Assembly (NCBI RefSeq): GCF_000002865.3 | Contig: NW_001865047.1 | Location: 339,694-403,693 of the forward strand | Source: Monosiga brevicollis MX1 | Taxonomy: Eukaryota > Opisthokonta > Choanoflagellata > Craspedida > Salpingoecidae | Reading direction: 5' to 3' | DNA: 64,000 nucleotides | Part shown: piece after piece, positions 21,786 through 32,938 of the stretch | Numbering within the stretch: the stretch's first letter is position 1 | Layout of the letters: the number at the start of each line of letters is the position of its first letter | Translations under genes and position numbers: made by a program | The notes under the pieces: generated by a model | The model's input: the letters and a program-made list of their open reading frames with translations, nothing else | The model's database searches: none | What the model was told of the DNA's origin: nothing

Positions 21786-22340
21786 GTCGGAGTCAACCCT
21801 TTTTGGGGTTTGGCTCAACATTGGGACAAGATTAATATGAATTGATCGAGAAGGAGAGCGGCGCACAGCGCAGCCTTGCGCTGGGCATCACAACACGGAG
21901 CCAATTAAAGAAAAAAGAAAGAGCAAGTTGTCAACGCTCCATTGTCTTAGATTAATTGGACTTCCGGCCACAATGTCACGGCAAAAGAGGTGGTTGTGCC
22001 TGGCAGCGCCATCGAGCGCTGACGACTGCGCAGCAGCGCCAGCCCCACACCTGGCGCAACATGTGTAGACCACCCGGATGAGAGATTGGCTCACGTTGCG
22101 AAGTAAAGAAGGAAGCAATGGGGATTCCAAATGCAAAAAAAATTGCCGCGCACCAGTGATAAGATCGGGACGTAGGGTTGGGGCACCGTCAACCGTGCGT
22201 CCACGGGATGTGGGCCGAAACATGGAAAGTGGTACGACAAATTCTTGCCAGCCCTCGTTATTTTGCAGCTATACCCAGGACAAGGGCAGAACAGAAAATA
22301 GAATGAAAAGAATTCATCAAAAACCGAGACTGTAAGCGGG
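21786..22340. other. intergenic or 3' region of minus-strand gene
   Basis: Two overlapping minus-strand frames reach to 22091, but they do not look protein-like. I see no supported gene. It may hold the 3' ends of the flanking converging genes. Confidence 0.4.
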
Positions 22341-23414
22341 TCAAGGATTGCACCAAAAACAAGCTGTCTGGCTGGCCCCGGTGGCACGCACCTCCACATC
22401 AGCCTGATAAGAAAGAGCTTTGCCACGGCCCTGTGAAGCGCCAGCAGGTGCACTCAACACCGGACCGAGGGCATGCTGATCAACATCAACCAAGAGCGAG
22501 TATACGAGACCGGATCCGGCAGTCGCCGAGTCTTTGCTGCGAAGCCAGCCGCGCAGCTCCCATTGACGACCGGGTTGCTCCAGGTCTTCCAGATCTGCAG
22601 CGGTGACACGCTCCTCGACAGGTAGACGAGCCGAAGCCAAAACAAAGCCAACCAGTTTACCGCTGCGCTCTCCAGGCAGTGCTGCCAGCCAACCTGAATA
22701 ACGTAAAAAGGTCAATGAAGCAACGACCCTGAGTCACCGCCTCTGCAGGAGCGGTAGTACCAACCGTGAAGCTCAATGGGCACTGCAGGAGCGGCCGACG
22801 CAACTTTGGTCCGCTTGGCAGCCGGCATCGGACCAATGGTGGCATCCCCAGCCTCAGTGCAAGAGACAGGTGATACCGTGGCGCTGGATCGCCCGACACC
22901 CGCGCGCTCAGTCCCGTCCGTCCGGACCTGCGCCGCAAAATGGCATGGAATGGCAAATGGCTTGAGCTGTTTCGGGTTGGTGAATATCATTTGGCCCAGG
23001 GCATGAACAAGAGACCAAACTCACGTTAAAGTCTTGCACCGTCAGCATCCAGCTTCGCCATGGCTCCAGTTGCTTTGGACCGTGCCCATCAACAGGCTAC
23101 AAGCACCGAGCGTTGAGAAAAATGCATGCGTCGCGTCGAGTCGGTGATGGAGCCAGCACTTTGCAACACAGTTGCAGAAGAGAAAGAGGTCCGGGTTGCG
23201 CACCTGGTGAACGTGATCAAAGCCGATGCGTGGTCCGGCTACGTGCAAACCCAGCCATGGCAGACGCTGTGAGTCGTGACAACCAAACGATGGGCAACCG
23301 ACCCGCAAGGAGAAAGAAGAGCGGCCCCCGCTCACCTGCCACGTTGGCCAAGCCCAACAACTGCCGCACGTTGTGCCAAAACGCAGCCGCGACATTCAAC
23401 CAAAGCATCCACAT
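22341..23414 (-). CDS. unrecognised multi-exon protein
   Basis: Several minus-strand blocks with good splice sites line up. The first starts at the ATG at 23414 (MWMLWLNVAAAFWHNVRQLL). The next reads RLPWLGLHVAGPRIGFDHVH, near 23275-23213. Then come GHGPKQLEPWRSWMLTVQDF near 23093-23023, TNPKQLKPFAIPCHF with PMPAAKRTKVASAAP near 22990-22768, and GWLAALPGERSGKLVGFVLA with WELRGWLRSKDSATAGSGLV from about 22700. The last block either runs to the stop at 22341 or splices out at a GTGCGT donor near 22394. No domain is recognised. The repeated pattern of Leu-rich and Trp-rich strands could be OB-like, but that is speculation. Exon joins are approximate. Confidence 0.45.
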
Positions 23415-23795
23415 GTTCCCCTCACTGCCGTAAAAAAAAAATTAAAAATTTAATTAAAAGCTTAAAAGCTTATAACGTTGTTATGATGTTTTACATCTTT
23501 TAACGTTGCTTGTTGCTTGATCTACAGATTAAATTCTGGCATGCTGAATAGATTTTAAAGTTTGAACAGTACAATGTCATGATTTACATGTAGTACATGT
23601 ACATCGGATGTATGAGCGTGTAAACCTTACGTTTTTTAAAATGTTTCTTGTTTTTGGTTTTTTTTTGATGATGATGACGTTGAAAAGTGTCGCACGTGTG
23701 ACCATTTGAAATTGTTTTTTTTTTCTTTTTTTTTTTTCTCATTTTTTCGTTGAACGGACTTTTGGGAGGCGGCCGAGCTGATTAGATCTGTGACG
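23415..23795. other. AT-rich divergent spacer
   Basis: This is an AT-rich region between the unknown minus-strand gene and the dehydrogenase. It contains aagcttaaaagctt, a repeated taacgttg phrase (about 23475 and 23500), the palindrome-like acatgtagtacatgtacat near 23586, and long T runs at 23715-23740. It is probably the promoter region of both genes. Confidence 0.45.
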
Positions 23796-25101
23796 ATGGC
23801 GGGTAAGAGCAAGAAGACAGCGTCGGGAGCGACAAGCAGCCCGTCGCAGGGGACTGGATCTCGTGGTGTTGGTTGCTGCAGCATTGTGGGGCCGATCTTG
23901 GCGGTGCTTTTCGCCGTGGGGTTGATCACGGCGCCGTTTGCCAGCTGGGAGGTGTTGGCGGCCGTCACCACCGCCGGCATCCATGCCTATGGTGCCGCCC
24001 ACCACGCTACGCTGGGAGCACTTTGGCTTACCGTTGGTGTTCCGTATGAGATGATGGCTGCTCCAGAGGCCCTGACCTTTGACAATCAAGTGGTTGTGAT
24101 CACGGGCGCATCCAGCGGGATTGGCGCTGACATGGCTCGCCAACTGGCCGAGTATGCCAACGTAACGCTGGTCCTGGCAGCACGCCGCCAGGAGAAGCTG
24201 GTGGCGGTGGCCGAGGATTGTAAGAGCATCAATCAACAAACAAAAGTGGACACGGTCAGCTATGATGCTGCCGACCCGGCAGCCGGCTCTGCCCTGGTGG
24301 AGGGCGTTCTCAAGCGGTTTGGACGCATTGACACGCTCATTCTCAATGCCGGCATTGCAGGCCCCTGGGCTGAGTTTGAGACGCTACCCCAAGACCTTCG
24401 TTCGTTGCACCGCGTGATGGACGTCAACTACTGGGGCTACGTATATGCCGCACATGCAGCCATTCCCGCGCTCAAGGCTTCGCGCGGCCGATTGGCCGCC
24501 GTCTCTTCCTTTTACGGCCGCATTCCTGCCCCTTACCAGGCCGGCTACAGCGCCACCAAGCATGCCATGCAAGGCTTTTTCAACACCCTGCGGCCCGAAC
24601 TTGCTCGTCACGACGTCAGCGTCACGCTTCACCTTCCCGGCGGCATCGCCACCGAAGTGCAGGTATGTCATCTGGAAGCACAACTCACCATCTCCACGAC
24701 ACACCAGTGGCGATGACAGCAAAAACAGTAGTATTTGCAACGTGCCAGGGGCCAAATCTCAAAGCTGATGGATTTGATATGCGCCACTCAAGCCCACGCT
24801 CACGTTGGCCATGGCTGGCTCGCACCTCTTGCTTTTTTTTTTAATATCCATGCAGCAAAAGTTTGAGACGGCCGATTCGAAGCGTGTCAACTTGCTGATG
24901 CCCGATGCTTTCTTGGCACCTTCTCCCAAATGCGCTGCCTCTGTGCTGAGCGCGACGCTGTGGCGACAGGCAGAAGCCTACTACCCCTTTTACGCCTTGG
25001 CTGCCAGCGAATTCCGCCAAGCCGCCAAGGACCTGTTTGATCGCGGCTTCTCGGAACTGGTCAAGTACTACATGGACCAAGGTTTCTTTCAACTGCAGTA
25101 A
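23796..25101 (+). CDS. short-chain dehydrogenase/reductase, membrane-anchored
   Basis: Two exons, 23796-24662 and 24856-25101, encode 370 residues. The N-terminal hydrophobic segment IVGPILAVLFAVGLITAPFA (residues about 29-50) should anchor the enzyme in a membrane, probably the ER. The classical SDR core follows: VVVITGASSGIGADMARQLA (nucleotide loop), ILNAGIAGPW (NAG motif), the catalytic Ser in LAAVSSFYGRIP, and YSATKHA with the Tyr-x3-Lys pair. The layout resembles the DHRS7/HSD11B1-like group that reduces steroids, retinoids or lipid carbonyls with NADP(H). Substrate is not predictable. The intron ends in an unusual T-run acceptor region (24833-24855). Confidence 0.9.
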
Positions 25102-25631
25102 AGACTTTTTGCGTCGACATGCTGGGACCGTCACGCCACGGCAATCCATGCATTTTGGTGGTCTGGTGTGTCACCTCCCGTACAACCTTGTAAACCCGGG
25201 CGCGTGCGTGTGCATTGGCGTGTCATGTGGCTCATTAGCATCAAATATGTCGGGACAGGAAGGGGATATAAAGCGGCTTTCAAAACGGGAGAGGGAAAGA
25301 AACCTCCAGAGACAAACACACAACACACAACAGCACAAAGACACTTGAGTGGAAACGACACCAATCTGGATGGCCCAGAGGCAAGATGACTGTGCAATCA
25401 CCACGTGGGCGTGCAAGGCCGGCACAAAACCATGACACGTACAGGCCACATCCATCCACTGACAAACACACCCAGAGCGACGAGCTCAAGGCTCGGACAC
25501 GACAGAACAGTGGGGGGCGATTACGAGGCCCACCAGACAAGGCGAGACACGGCGGAAGAAAAGACAACCGCCCATGTCAGTTTTGACAGCACAACACGGG
25601 AAACTACGATCATAGGTTTAGTACACGGCGT
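25102..25631. other. convergent spacer
   Basis: This lies between the stops of the dehydrogenase and the desaturase. Open frames on both strands are antisense shadows of one another without recognisable content. It should hold both polyadenylation regions. Confidence 0.45.
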
Positions 25632-27377
25632 TTATTCGGCTTTTTGAGCAGCCTGAGGTTTGACACCGAGCTCGACCAGATGATCAAGGTACTTGCGAAA
25701 GGCACCGTAGAGGGTGGGGGTGTAGTTGTAGGGGACGCTGTACTTATCGCAGACAGCCTTGACAATGGGCTGGATGTGGCGATGGTGGCAGTGGTTCACG
25801 GTGGGAAAGAGGTGGTGTTCAATCTGGTAGTTGAGGCCACCGGTGAAGAGGAAGGTGGCGTAGCTGTTGTGGGCAATGGTGTGGCTGGTCATGACCTGGT
25901 GCTTGTAAAAGTCCGAGTCATACTGGTCCACGTTGGCAGGGGTCAGGTGGTTGACTTGAGAGGAGAGCATGAAGGAGACGGAGGTGATGGTGACGGGAAG
26001 GGTGGCAAAGAGGAAGGCCTTCCAGGTGGGGAAGATGACAAAGGGGAGAGCGTAGCAGAGCAGCCAGGTGATGACGCGGCCAGCCCAGTGAATGGTGACG
26101 CGGGAGGGGCTCAGCTCCATCATCTTGAGAGAGCGGTTGTATTCGCCGGTGAGGAACATCTGGACGGGCTTGATAAAGCTCATAGCGTAGGTACCAATGA
26201 TCCAGATGGGGGCCCATGTGAAGGCCTGGTGTGCGTGCATGGGGCGCCAGCGAAGCGTCTTGGTGTGACGCTCCATGCTGGCATTGTGGTAGAGATCGGG
26301 GTCCTTGTTTGGAATATTGGCGTACACATGGTGGCCAATGACGTGCTGATGGTACCACTCTAGGGGCGAGCTAAAGTACCAGCCCCAGTAGGTACCAAGG
26401 GCATTGATGCGCCAATCCTGGGCCAAGCCAAAGTGGCTGCCATCGTGGAGAAGATTGACGCCCAGCACCCAGTAGGTAATGGACATGGCAACGAGGGCAA
26501 GAAGGTCACCGCGGAAGCAGCCGGGTAGGGTGGCCACGAAGATTGCAAAGAGGATGCCCAACTCGAGCCAACGGGCTGGCGTGGCCTTGGTCGCGGCGAG
26601 CAACGACACGCCGCGGCGCTTGGCCTCGGCCTGAAAGTAGGCGCGGACCTTTTGGCGAACCTCAAAGGCGAAATCGGAGATGGGCGCCTCGGTGCGGGCA
26701 CCCCCGTCCTTTTGCTCCACCTCGGGCCACTCAAACTCCTCTCCCGTGTCGCGTTCGTCGAGCAGTCGGCACGGCTCTTTGGTTTCATACTTGGCCAGAA
26801 TGGCCTCCAGCTTGGGCCTGGAAGTGAAGGGGTGGTGCACCTATCCAAGAGGCCCACGGGCGCACAACGGAAGGGCAGGGTGTCAGAAAGCTGTGCAGGC
26901 ACAGGCTGGGTGGACCAGGGCGGGATGGACAACACAAGGACCAGTTGGCACTGCCAATTACGCCGCAAGCGCACTTGGCACGTGATGTCAACGGTTTTGC
27001 ATTTGGGGTGAATTTGGCAGCCGCCTGCCCGTCTGCCCGCCTGTTCCCAACGGTATACCACAACCCTCCCTCCACCACTCACACCCTGGCAGCCCAAATA
27101 ACGCCTTGACGGGCCCGTCTTGACGGGGCTCTGAGCGCTGACGCGTGTCCCACTCACGCTCTTATGACATATCCAAAGGACTCGATTCACTCACCTCAAA
27201 GAGGGCAGTCGCATCACGACCTTGACCGAGGGAGAGCATGATCGGCCCACCAGGGTGATCAAACCCGCGCATATCATACCACTTGCCATGAATACGCATG
27301 GCCTTGGTCGAAGCCAGCGCCTCACCCCCCAACTTGCCCGCTGCCATGGCTCCAACACCCGTAGGACCCGCTGCCAT
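25632..27377 (-). CDS. cytochrome b5-fusion front-end fatty acid desaturase (delta-5/delta-6 type)
   Basis: Two exons, 27377-27195 and 26840-25632, encode 463 residues. The N-terminal cytochrome b5 domain spans the splice: YDMRGFDHPGGPIMLSLGQG then ALFEVHHPF, giving the two haem histidines (HPGG and VHHPF). The desaturase part has the three histidine boxes: HDGSH, HHVYAN (within HQHVIGHHVYAN) and QIEHH. Gln in place of the first His of box three is the mark of front-end desaturases, which insert a double bond between an existing one and the carboxyl end in long-chain polyunsaturated fatty acid synthesis in the ER. Hydrophobic segments such as LGILFAIFVATLPGCF and VITWLLCYALPFVIFPTW fit a four-helix membrane topology. 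Regiospecificity cannot be read. The upstream region is interrupted by an assembly gap. Confidence 0.95.
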
Positions 27378-27494
27378 CTCGCTCCTATAGTAAAAAGGAA
27401 ACTGCGTGTGTGTCTGTGTCTGTGTGTGTGTGTGGAAGAGAGNNNNNNNNNNNNNNNNNNNNNNNNNNNNNNNNNNNNNNNNNNNNNNNNNNNN

Positions 27495-27542
<48 letters not shown>

Positions 27543-28291
27543 TGATGAAACTCTTACACGTCCACACGCAAAAACGAGCTGTCAGCGTGTTTTGGTTTAT
27601 TTTGTCTGACGTTGGGGGATGTCGACGTCAACAACAGCGCAGCAGCAGGTTGCACAAGCGCCACACATTGTGTGCTTGGCTTTTGTAAATAAAGTATTTT
27701 ACTTTACACCTCCTGACGAACCAACTGAATATGTATTTTACTTTATTATCTCAGGCTTGAACGGATTTACTCGCATGAGGACTCGTTTCCGAATACTTTT
27801 CACGATAAAAGTCTTCAAAGTATTTTACTTCAGATATCACGCATACCCGTGCTATTGGCGTTGATCACACCAAATAAAATACTTTTGGCTGTCTTGACAA
27901 CCACTTTCGCCTGAAAAAAATTTGGCGCCGGCGTCGAGTTCTTGGCGTTCTCGCTTCACGGACCGACGTGTGAGAGCCTTTATCGGCCCCAGCTCTCGAT
28001 GCACGGCCGCTCTGGCTTGTTGATGAGCCTTTGCCCTGGAAAAATTCCTTCCTCATGTCCCCCACACCTCCCCACCCCCCTTGCTCATTCTCTTTTCTCC
28101 CTTGAGCTAAATTTCGCTTGATCAAACTTTGCCGCGCGCTCACCTTTTGCGTGGTTGGTATTCTCGACCACCCCGAGCCAGAGCCGCGTGCGGCAGTAAC
28201 TCTGGGTGCGATGTGTCTTGGGTGGCTCTTTTGCATCAGCCACGCTTTTGCTTCAATCCTTTAAACCCCCCACGTTCAACCTAGTGGTACC
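27378..28291. other. divergent upstream region with assembly gap
   Basis: This is the region between the desaturase (minus) and the TTLL gene (plus). It has TG and CA microsatellites around a gap, then an AT-rich patch (27680-27890) with four copies of a short AAGTATTTTA motif in both orientations, then a GC-rich approach to the TTLL start. No gene is supported. Confidence 0.5.
27405..27540. repeat. TG/CA microsatellite surrounding a 52-base assembly gap
   Basis: TG-rich sequence (27405-27434) is followed by Ns at 27443-27494, then an uninterrupted CA run (27495-27539). The gap probably reflects collapse of the repeat in assembly; the true length is unknown. Confidence 0.95.
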
Positions 28292-31200
28292 ATGGCCACG
28301 CCTCCCGATACGGCGCCGCCGAGCCGCGCACCCAGCAAGAAGAAGCTGCGTCGCAGTCGACCCGGCTCCAAGGCCAAAGGCAACAGCGACACGCTCACGG
28401 CCAATCTGGCCAACACCAATTATGATATGGTCCGCCGCACCGTATCCGAGAATAACATACAAGCCACCACCAACCCAACCAGCATGGATGCCAACCTGCT
28501 TTGGTTCGACTCTTGTCCACCCGCCGAGATCTTCTCTCGGCTGAGCCTCTATCAACGTGTCAATCACTTCCCCCAAACCTGTCAAATCACGCGCAAGGAT
28601 AACCTGGCTCGAAATCTCAACCGACTCCGCCGTTTGTGCCCCGGTGACGTGGACATTTTTCCGCCCTCCTGGGTCCTGCCTGCTGAGGGACCGGCTTTTG
28701 AAACTTACGTGGCCCAGCAACGCGAGCGCCGTGGTACCAACAAGGCCTTCATCTTCAAGCCTGTGAATGGAGCCCGTGGTGAAGGCATCGGCCTGACCAA
28801 AAACCCAGCCACCATTCCGCGCGACACCCCACTCCTTGTCCAGGAGTACCTCAGCCACCCTTATCTCATTGACGGCCGTAAATTTGACCTCCGCCTATAC
28901 GTCCTCGTCTCCTCGTGCCAGCCCCTACGGGCGCACATTCATCGAGATGGCCTCGTTCGTCTCTCTACCAAAGACTACAAGGCCCCCACCGCTGCCAACA
29001 TGAATAACATGTGCATGCATCTCACCAACTATAGCATCAATAAACACAGCGACGAGTTTGAAAACACCGATGACGCCAGCACTGGCTCCAAACGCTCTTA
29101 CCGCTGGCTCCTTGACCACCTTCGCGCCACTGGCCACGACACGCAACGTCTCGAAGCCCGGATCAGTGACGTTATCAACAAAACTCTGATCGTTGGCCTG
29201 CCCTACATGGCCAAGGGCTACGATGCCGCCCGCCGCGTCTCAGGAACCACCGGCCGCTCCCGGGCCGCTGCTGCCAGCAGCGCCGCTGGAGCCGACATGG
29301 CCTCGGCCTCATCCTGTACCAGCATGCCCGACCCATCCCTCTGCTTCGAGGTATCCAACCGTGGCATGTTTTTGTTTTTGTTTTCTTCTATTTAACTGCC
29401 AACCCAACTTTCAGCATCACCCTCACCCTGCCCCCCCTTCCTCATGCTATCCACGTGCGCCCCTAGGTCCTCGGGTTTGATATCTTCCTTTCCCGAAAGC
29501 TCAAACCATACATCATCGAGGTCAATCGTGCGCCCAGTTTTACCTGTGATTCTCGCGTTGATTCAGATATCAAGCACGACGTTTTGTACCACTCCATCGC
29601 CCTCCTGCGCCTCAAGCCCTCAGATCGGGCCCGAGCTGAGCGCCAGCAACGCCGCTGTGCTCTGCGGCGCTTGCAAGGTGGTAGTCTCAACGGCAGTGCC
29701 AGTCAGTCTGGTCCTAAAATAGATGACGCCAGCTCCAACCCGACCAGTGCCCGTACAGCCCCGTCCTCGCGAGCCAGCGTTGCAACAAGCGGGGGAACCA
29801 ACAGCACGCGTACCAGCGCCAGCGTCACGGGGCGTTCCGACTACAAGGACAGCGGTACGCGGACGTCAGATGATAATGAATCGGACTTTGAGCATGAGAG
29901 AGCAAACGATGAGACCCGACCCAATGCCACCGACCCCGCACACCCAGCCGACGATGCAGCCAGCCGCCAGCGCGCGACGCTCGAGTGGCAGGCCCGACTT
30001 GCTGAGCGTGAGGCCCCCCTGCAGGGGGGCTTCACGCTGCTCTATCCAAGCCATAGTGAGGAGGTTATGGAGCACTATCACAAGCTCATTCATGCTTCGT
30101 TTCAAGCCGTGGCCACCAGTTACGGTACTGCTTCGACTACCGTGGGCCTGGGCCGGCGTCGGCGCGCCGCCTCAAGGCAGGCAGCCGCGAGGAACGTATC
30201 GCTTGTACCGCGTCATCGCCCGCCAACCCGTTCGGCCCCCAAGGTTGACGTCCGAGAAACCTTGCTTGAAGCCATGTCCGTGCTGCTCGAGTCCGCGCCC
30301 CTGGCCCGAGCTCTCGTTCCTTCTTTGGGTACAGAGGCTGCTGAGCAGCTTCAAGATCTGCTCCCAACAGCCCTATGCGACCTTCATGTGCGCTCCTCCT
30401 CTACCCATAGCAGCCTGGACACCGTGGATGCACCGCTCTTCGCCCACTCACCCACCACTGCCCCCACCACCGCCCCCACCACTGCCCCCACGAGTCCCTC
30501 GCCCACTCCGGCCGCCACCACGACCGAGAATGCCCACACCCTGACCACTCGTTCTGCCTTCACCCGGAATGAGGTGCTTCGATCTTGGATTCAACACCGC
30601 CGCAGCGTTGCTGCCTTCTTCCTCAACGCGCTCGGCTTGACGCAGCGCCGCGCACTGCTCCGGGCCTGCCAGCGCGATTTGCACCGCATCCTGGCCAGCG
30701 AGGCCCGACGGGCCGTGCGCTTTCGTACAGCCCTGCAGTTGCTGAATACAACATTTGAGCGTCTGTGTGCCCATCACTGTCATGCCCTTTGGAACGCATT
30801 TGACGTCCCACTCAACGACGGCGTTGGTCTTCTCAGTCTGCTGGGCATGCGCGTAGGCGCCCTCGAGTGCGACTTTGTCCAACTTCTCATCGCCCTCGCC
30901 AAGCAGCGCTTGATCGATGCCTATGTTCAGTGCCGTACTCAAACGGTAGCACGTGCTTCCGCCTCTGCTCTCATAAAGCCTGCCCTGGTGGGCGACACCG
31001 AAGCGACGGCTGACCAAGTCACAGCTGCAGCGGCCCCTGTTGCAGCGTGCTCGGTATTACCGGCCTGCAGTGATGCCCGCGAACCTGCGGCATTGCCATC
31101 CCGTGATCACCTCTCGCGTCGAGTCCTGCACCCTTCGCAGCACATGATCCAGCTGCAAGTGGCCACTGCGAGTCTAACTTTGCCGCCCGCTGCTCACAAC

Positions 31201-31296
31201 ACACATCATCTCCAGCGCCCCAGTCGCGTTGTGGCACCAAGCCGCTCCATCGTGTCGCTTGCTGCCCGCGTCGTGCCCACGCGTGTTTTTTCGTGA
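28292..31296 (+). CDS. tubulin tyrosine ligase-like protein (TTLL6/7/13-type polyglutamylase)
   Basis: Two exons, 28292-29350 and 29467-31296, encode 962 residues. The ATP-grasp TTL domain covers roughly residues 60-400. Signatures are KAFIFKPVNGARGEGIGLTK, LVQEYLSHPYLIDGRKFDLR (LYVLV follows), MHLTNYSINKHSDEFE and CFEVLGFDIFLSRKLKPYII with EVNRAPSFTCDSRVD. The wording EVNRAPSF is that of TTLL6/TTLL7/TTLL13 chain-elongating polyglutamylases. A basic Arg-rich helix follows (LRLKPSDRARAERQQRRCAL), where this group has its microtubule-binding region. The C-terminal 500 residues are low-complexity (Ser/Thr-rich, TTAPTTAPTTAPTSPSPTP) with some helical blocks, and are unassigned. The expected job is adding glutamate chains to tubulin tails in the axoneme or cytoplasmic microtubules, which suits a flagellated cell. 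Confidence 0.92.
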
Positions 31297-31599
31297 CCAC
31301 TACAACGAATCTGCCTGCCCATCCGCTGCATGCTGGTCGCCTCACACAAAACCATCGTGAAAGCCAGCGCACGCGAGCGGGACCCTGATAGTCCTCCCTT
31401 CCATCCACGTCCCGGATCTAAGCTAAGAGATAACATTGATGATAATAATATGAAACAACGCAAGCGATTATTGCTCTGAATGTTTTTTCAAGTTAGTTTT
31501 AATTGAATCAAGACTGTACGCACGATCGAGCACAATATAGCCTGTCCCTAAGTCAATTTAGCATGCGTTCAAAGGGATTCTCTCGATGCCCTTTCCGTG

Positions 31600-31600
<1 letters not shown>

Positions 31601-31637
<37 letters not shown>
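31601..31637. repeat. poly(T) tract
   Basis: A run of about 37 consecutive T residues. No flanking target-site duplication or SINE/LINE body was recognised. Confidence 0.95.
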
Positions 31638-31639
<2 letters not shown>

Positions 31640-32080
31640 GAATCGGCGTGACGTCGACATACAGAGAATCGCTCTTAGAAAGATTTTCCTAGTCCCCGAT
31701 GATCTCATGTCGTTCGTTTGCATTGAGCAGCCGACATTCCATGCCGACGGGAGCGCTGCTGTACGTCAGGTCCATCCTGCTCACAGCAATAGCAACACAC
31801 TGACTCCAACAAGAACAACACTCGATCGCGAAATGCACCAAAAACCTTTTTTTATCTAGATCTTAGATTTTGATTTTTATTTATTTATTTATTTATTGAT
31901 TATGAAGAAAGCTTTGTAAGCAAGAGGCGGACTCGAAACTTGATCTTATCATAAGCAGAGCTCATGCATCCAAGGGCAAGCAGGCTAAGGAGCAAAAGGG
32001 AGCATCGATCATTGATGTGTGTGGTGGCGAGCATTTCCCAGTTTCTCGACGGTGACACAACATCCCCAACACCCCAAGTC

Positions 32081-32088
32081 TATAAATG
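32081..32088 (+). promoter_or_regulatory. TATA box upstream of the 137-residue ORF
   Basis: TATAAATG lies 51 bp before the first ATG of the small intronless ORF, a reasonable spacing for TSS about 30 bp downstream and a short leader. It is one of the few clear TATA elements in the window. Confidence 0.5.
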
Positions 32089-32131
32089 AGGCGTTTCAAC
32101 CCCATCGGTAGTGAGCTAGGCTGGACATTAC

Positions 32132-32545
32132 ATGATGCCTCGTGTGTATGGTGGCAGCTTTTCTGAAGCGTTTGGTGCCGCTCGGCGGGACCTCGGCAAG
32201 TACGGCATCTTCAGCTGGAACGGTTCTTCGTACACTTGCTTGTACAAGGAAGAGGTCGAGGCCGTGAAGAAGGAGCCCAAGCCTGTTCGCAACCTTCCAG
32301 CCGCTGAGGCGGTTGAAAGCGAGCTTCCGGTTTGGACCAAGCAGCTCATTAACGAGCTGGGCGCCAGCTTCTCAGCCGTCTATGCAATTTTTTCAGCTCA
32401 ATCTCAGATCGAGGTAGCTGCCACGGCCCTGGCTTCCATGCTGGGCCTCTCCGTCCCGGCTTGCATAGGTCTACTGGCATTGCTGAGTTTTACGATCATG
32501 TACTTGCTTGAGCGCAAGGGCATTCCAATCACCAACTGTCTGTGA
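32132..32545 (+). CDS. 137-residue orphan protein with C-terminal membrane segment
   Basis: An intronless ORF with tandem start codons (ATGATG at 32132/32135) and host-like codon use. The N-terminal half is soluble-looking and aromatic (DLGKYGIFSWNGSSYTCLYK), followed by a charged linker (EEVEAVKKEPKPVRNLPAAE). The C-terminal 60 residues contain an amphipathic stretch (WTKQLINELGASFSAVYAIF) and a hydrophobic span (LGLSVPACIGLLALLSFTIM) before a short basic tail. I recognise no family. A TATA box sits just upstream. It could be a taxon-restricted tail-anchored membrane protein. Confidence 0.5.
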   Translation: MMPRVYGGSFSEAFGAARRDLGKYGIFSWNGSSYTCLYKEEVEAVKKEPKPVRNLPAAEAVESELPVWTKQLINELGASFSAVYAIFSAQSQIEVAATALASMLGLSVPACIGLLALLSFTIMYLLERKGIPITNCL

Positions 32546-32938
32546 TCTGAGGCATCCATAAAAGCACTAAGCGGGCTCGCGGATGTGCGCTTTCTCATCG
32601 CTGCAAAGGCACGCGCCCGTCACGGCTGAGGATCCCTGTGTGGATCGCGTCTTTGCTTCATCTGCTGCAAACTGTCAATCATGCATGATTGGCGTATGCA
32701 TGGCTGCCGAATTGTTTAATTCTTTTTGCATGCAGAAAAATTGAAAAAAATCAAAGTTATTCAATCTTTTCGATAAAATTAAATTTTAATTCATTTCCCA
32801 TACATCAGATTAAAACGCCGGCTTTTGATGTTTTTAAATCGGATTTCAATTTTTATGTGTTGCGTTGAGTTTTGAGTTTTGGGGTTGGCGTTTGAGTGTG
32901 TGTGTGTGTGTGTGTGATCAGGCCGACGACGAGGAGAG
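32546..32938. other. intergenic, AT-rich
   Basis: This lies between the orphan ORF and the STRIP gene. It includes an AT-rich region (32700-32860) and a short TG repeat (32895-32916) just upstream of the STRIP start. Confidence 0.5.

Larger units (their letters stand above)
31297..32131. other. intergenic with 37-base poly(T) run
   Basis: This region holds the TTLL 3' flank, an uninterrupted T tract near 31601-31637, and an AT-rich zone with ATTTATTTATTTATTTATTG at about 31875. There is a TATA-like box at 32081 serving the next ORF. No other gene is seen. Confidence 0.5.

Noticed and set aside
25644-26363. 239-codon plus-strand frame antisense to the desaturase
   Set aside because: It is the mirror of a highly conserved histidine-box protein on the other strand, with Gly/Val-rich shadow composition.
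31601-31637. Poly(T) tract as the tail of a SINE or LINE
   Set aside because: No element body, internal promoter or target-site duplication was found next to it.
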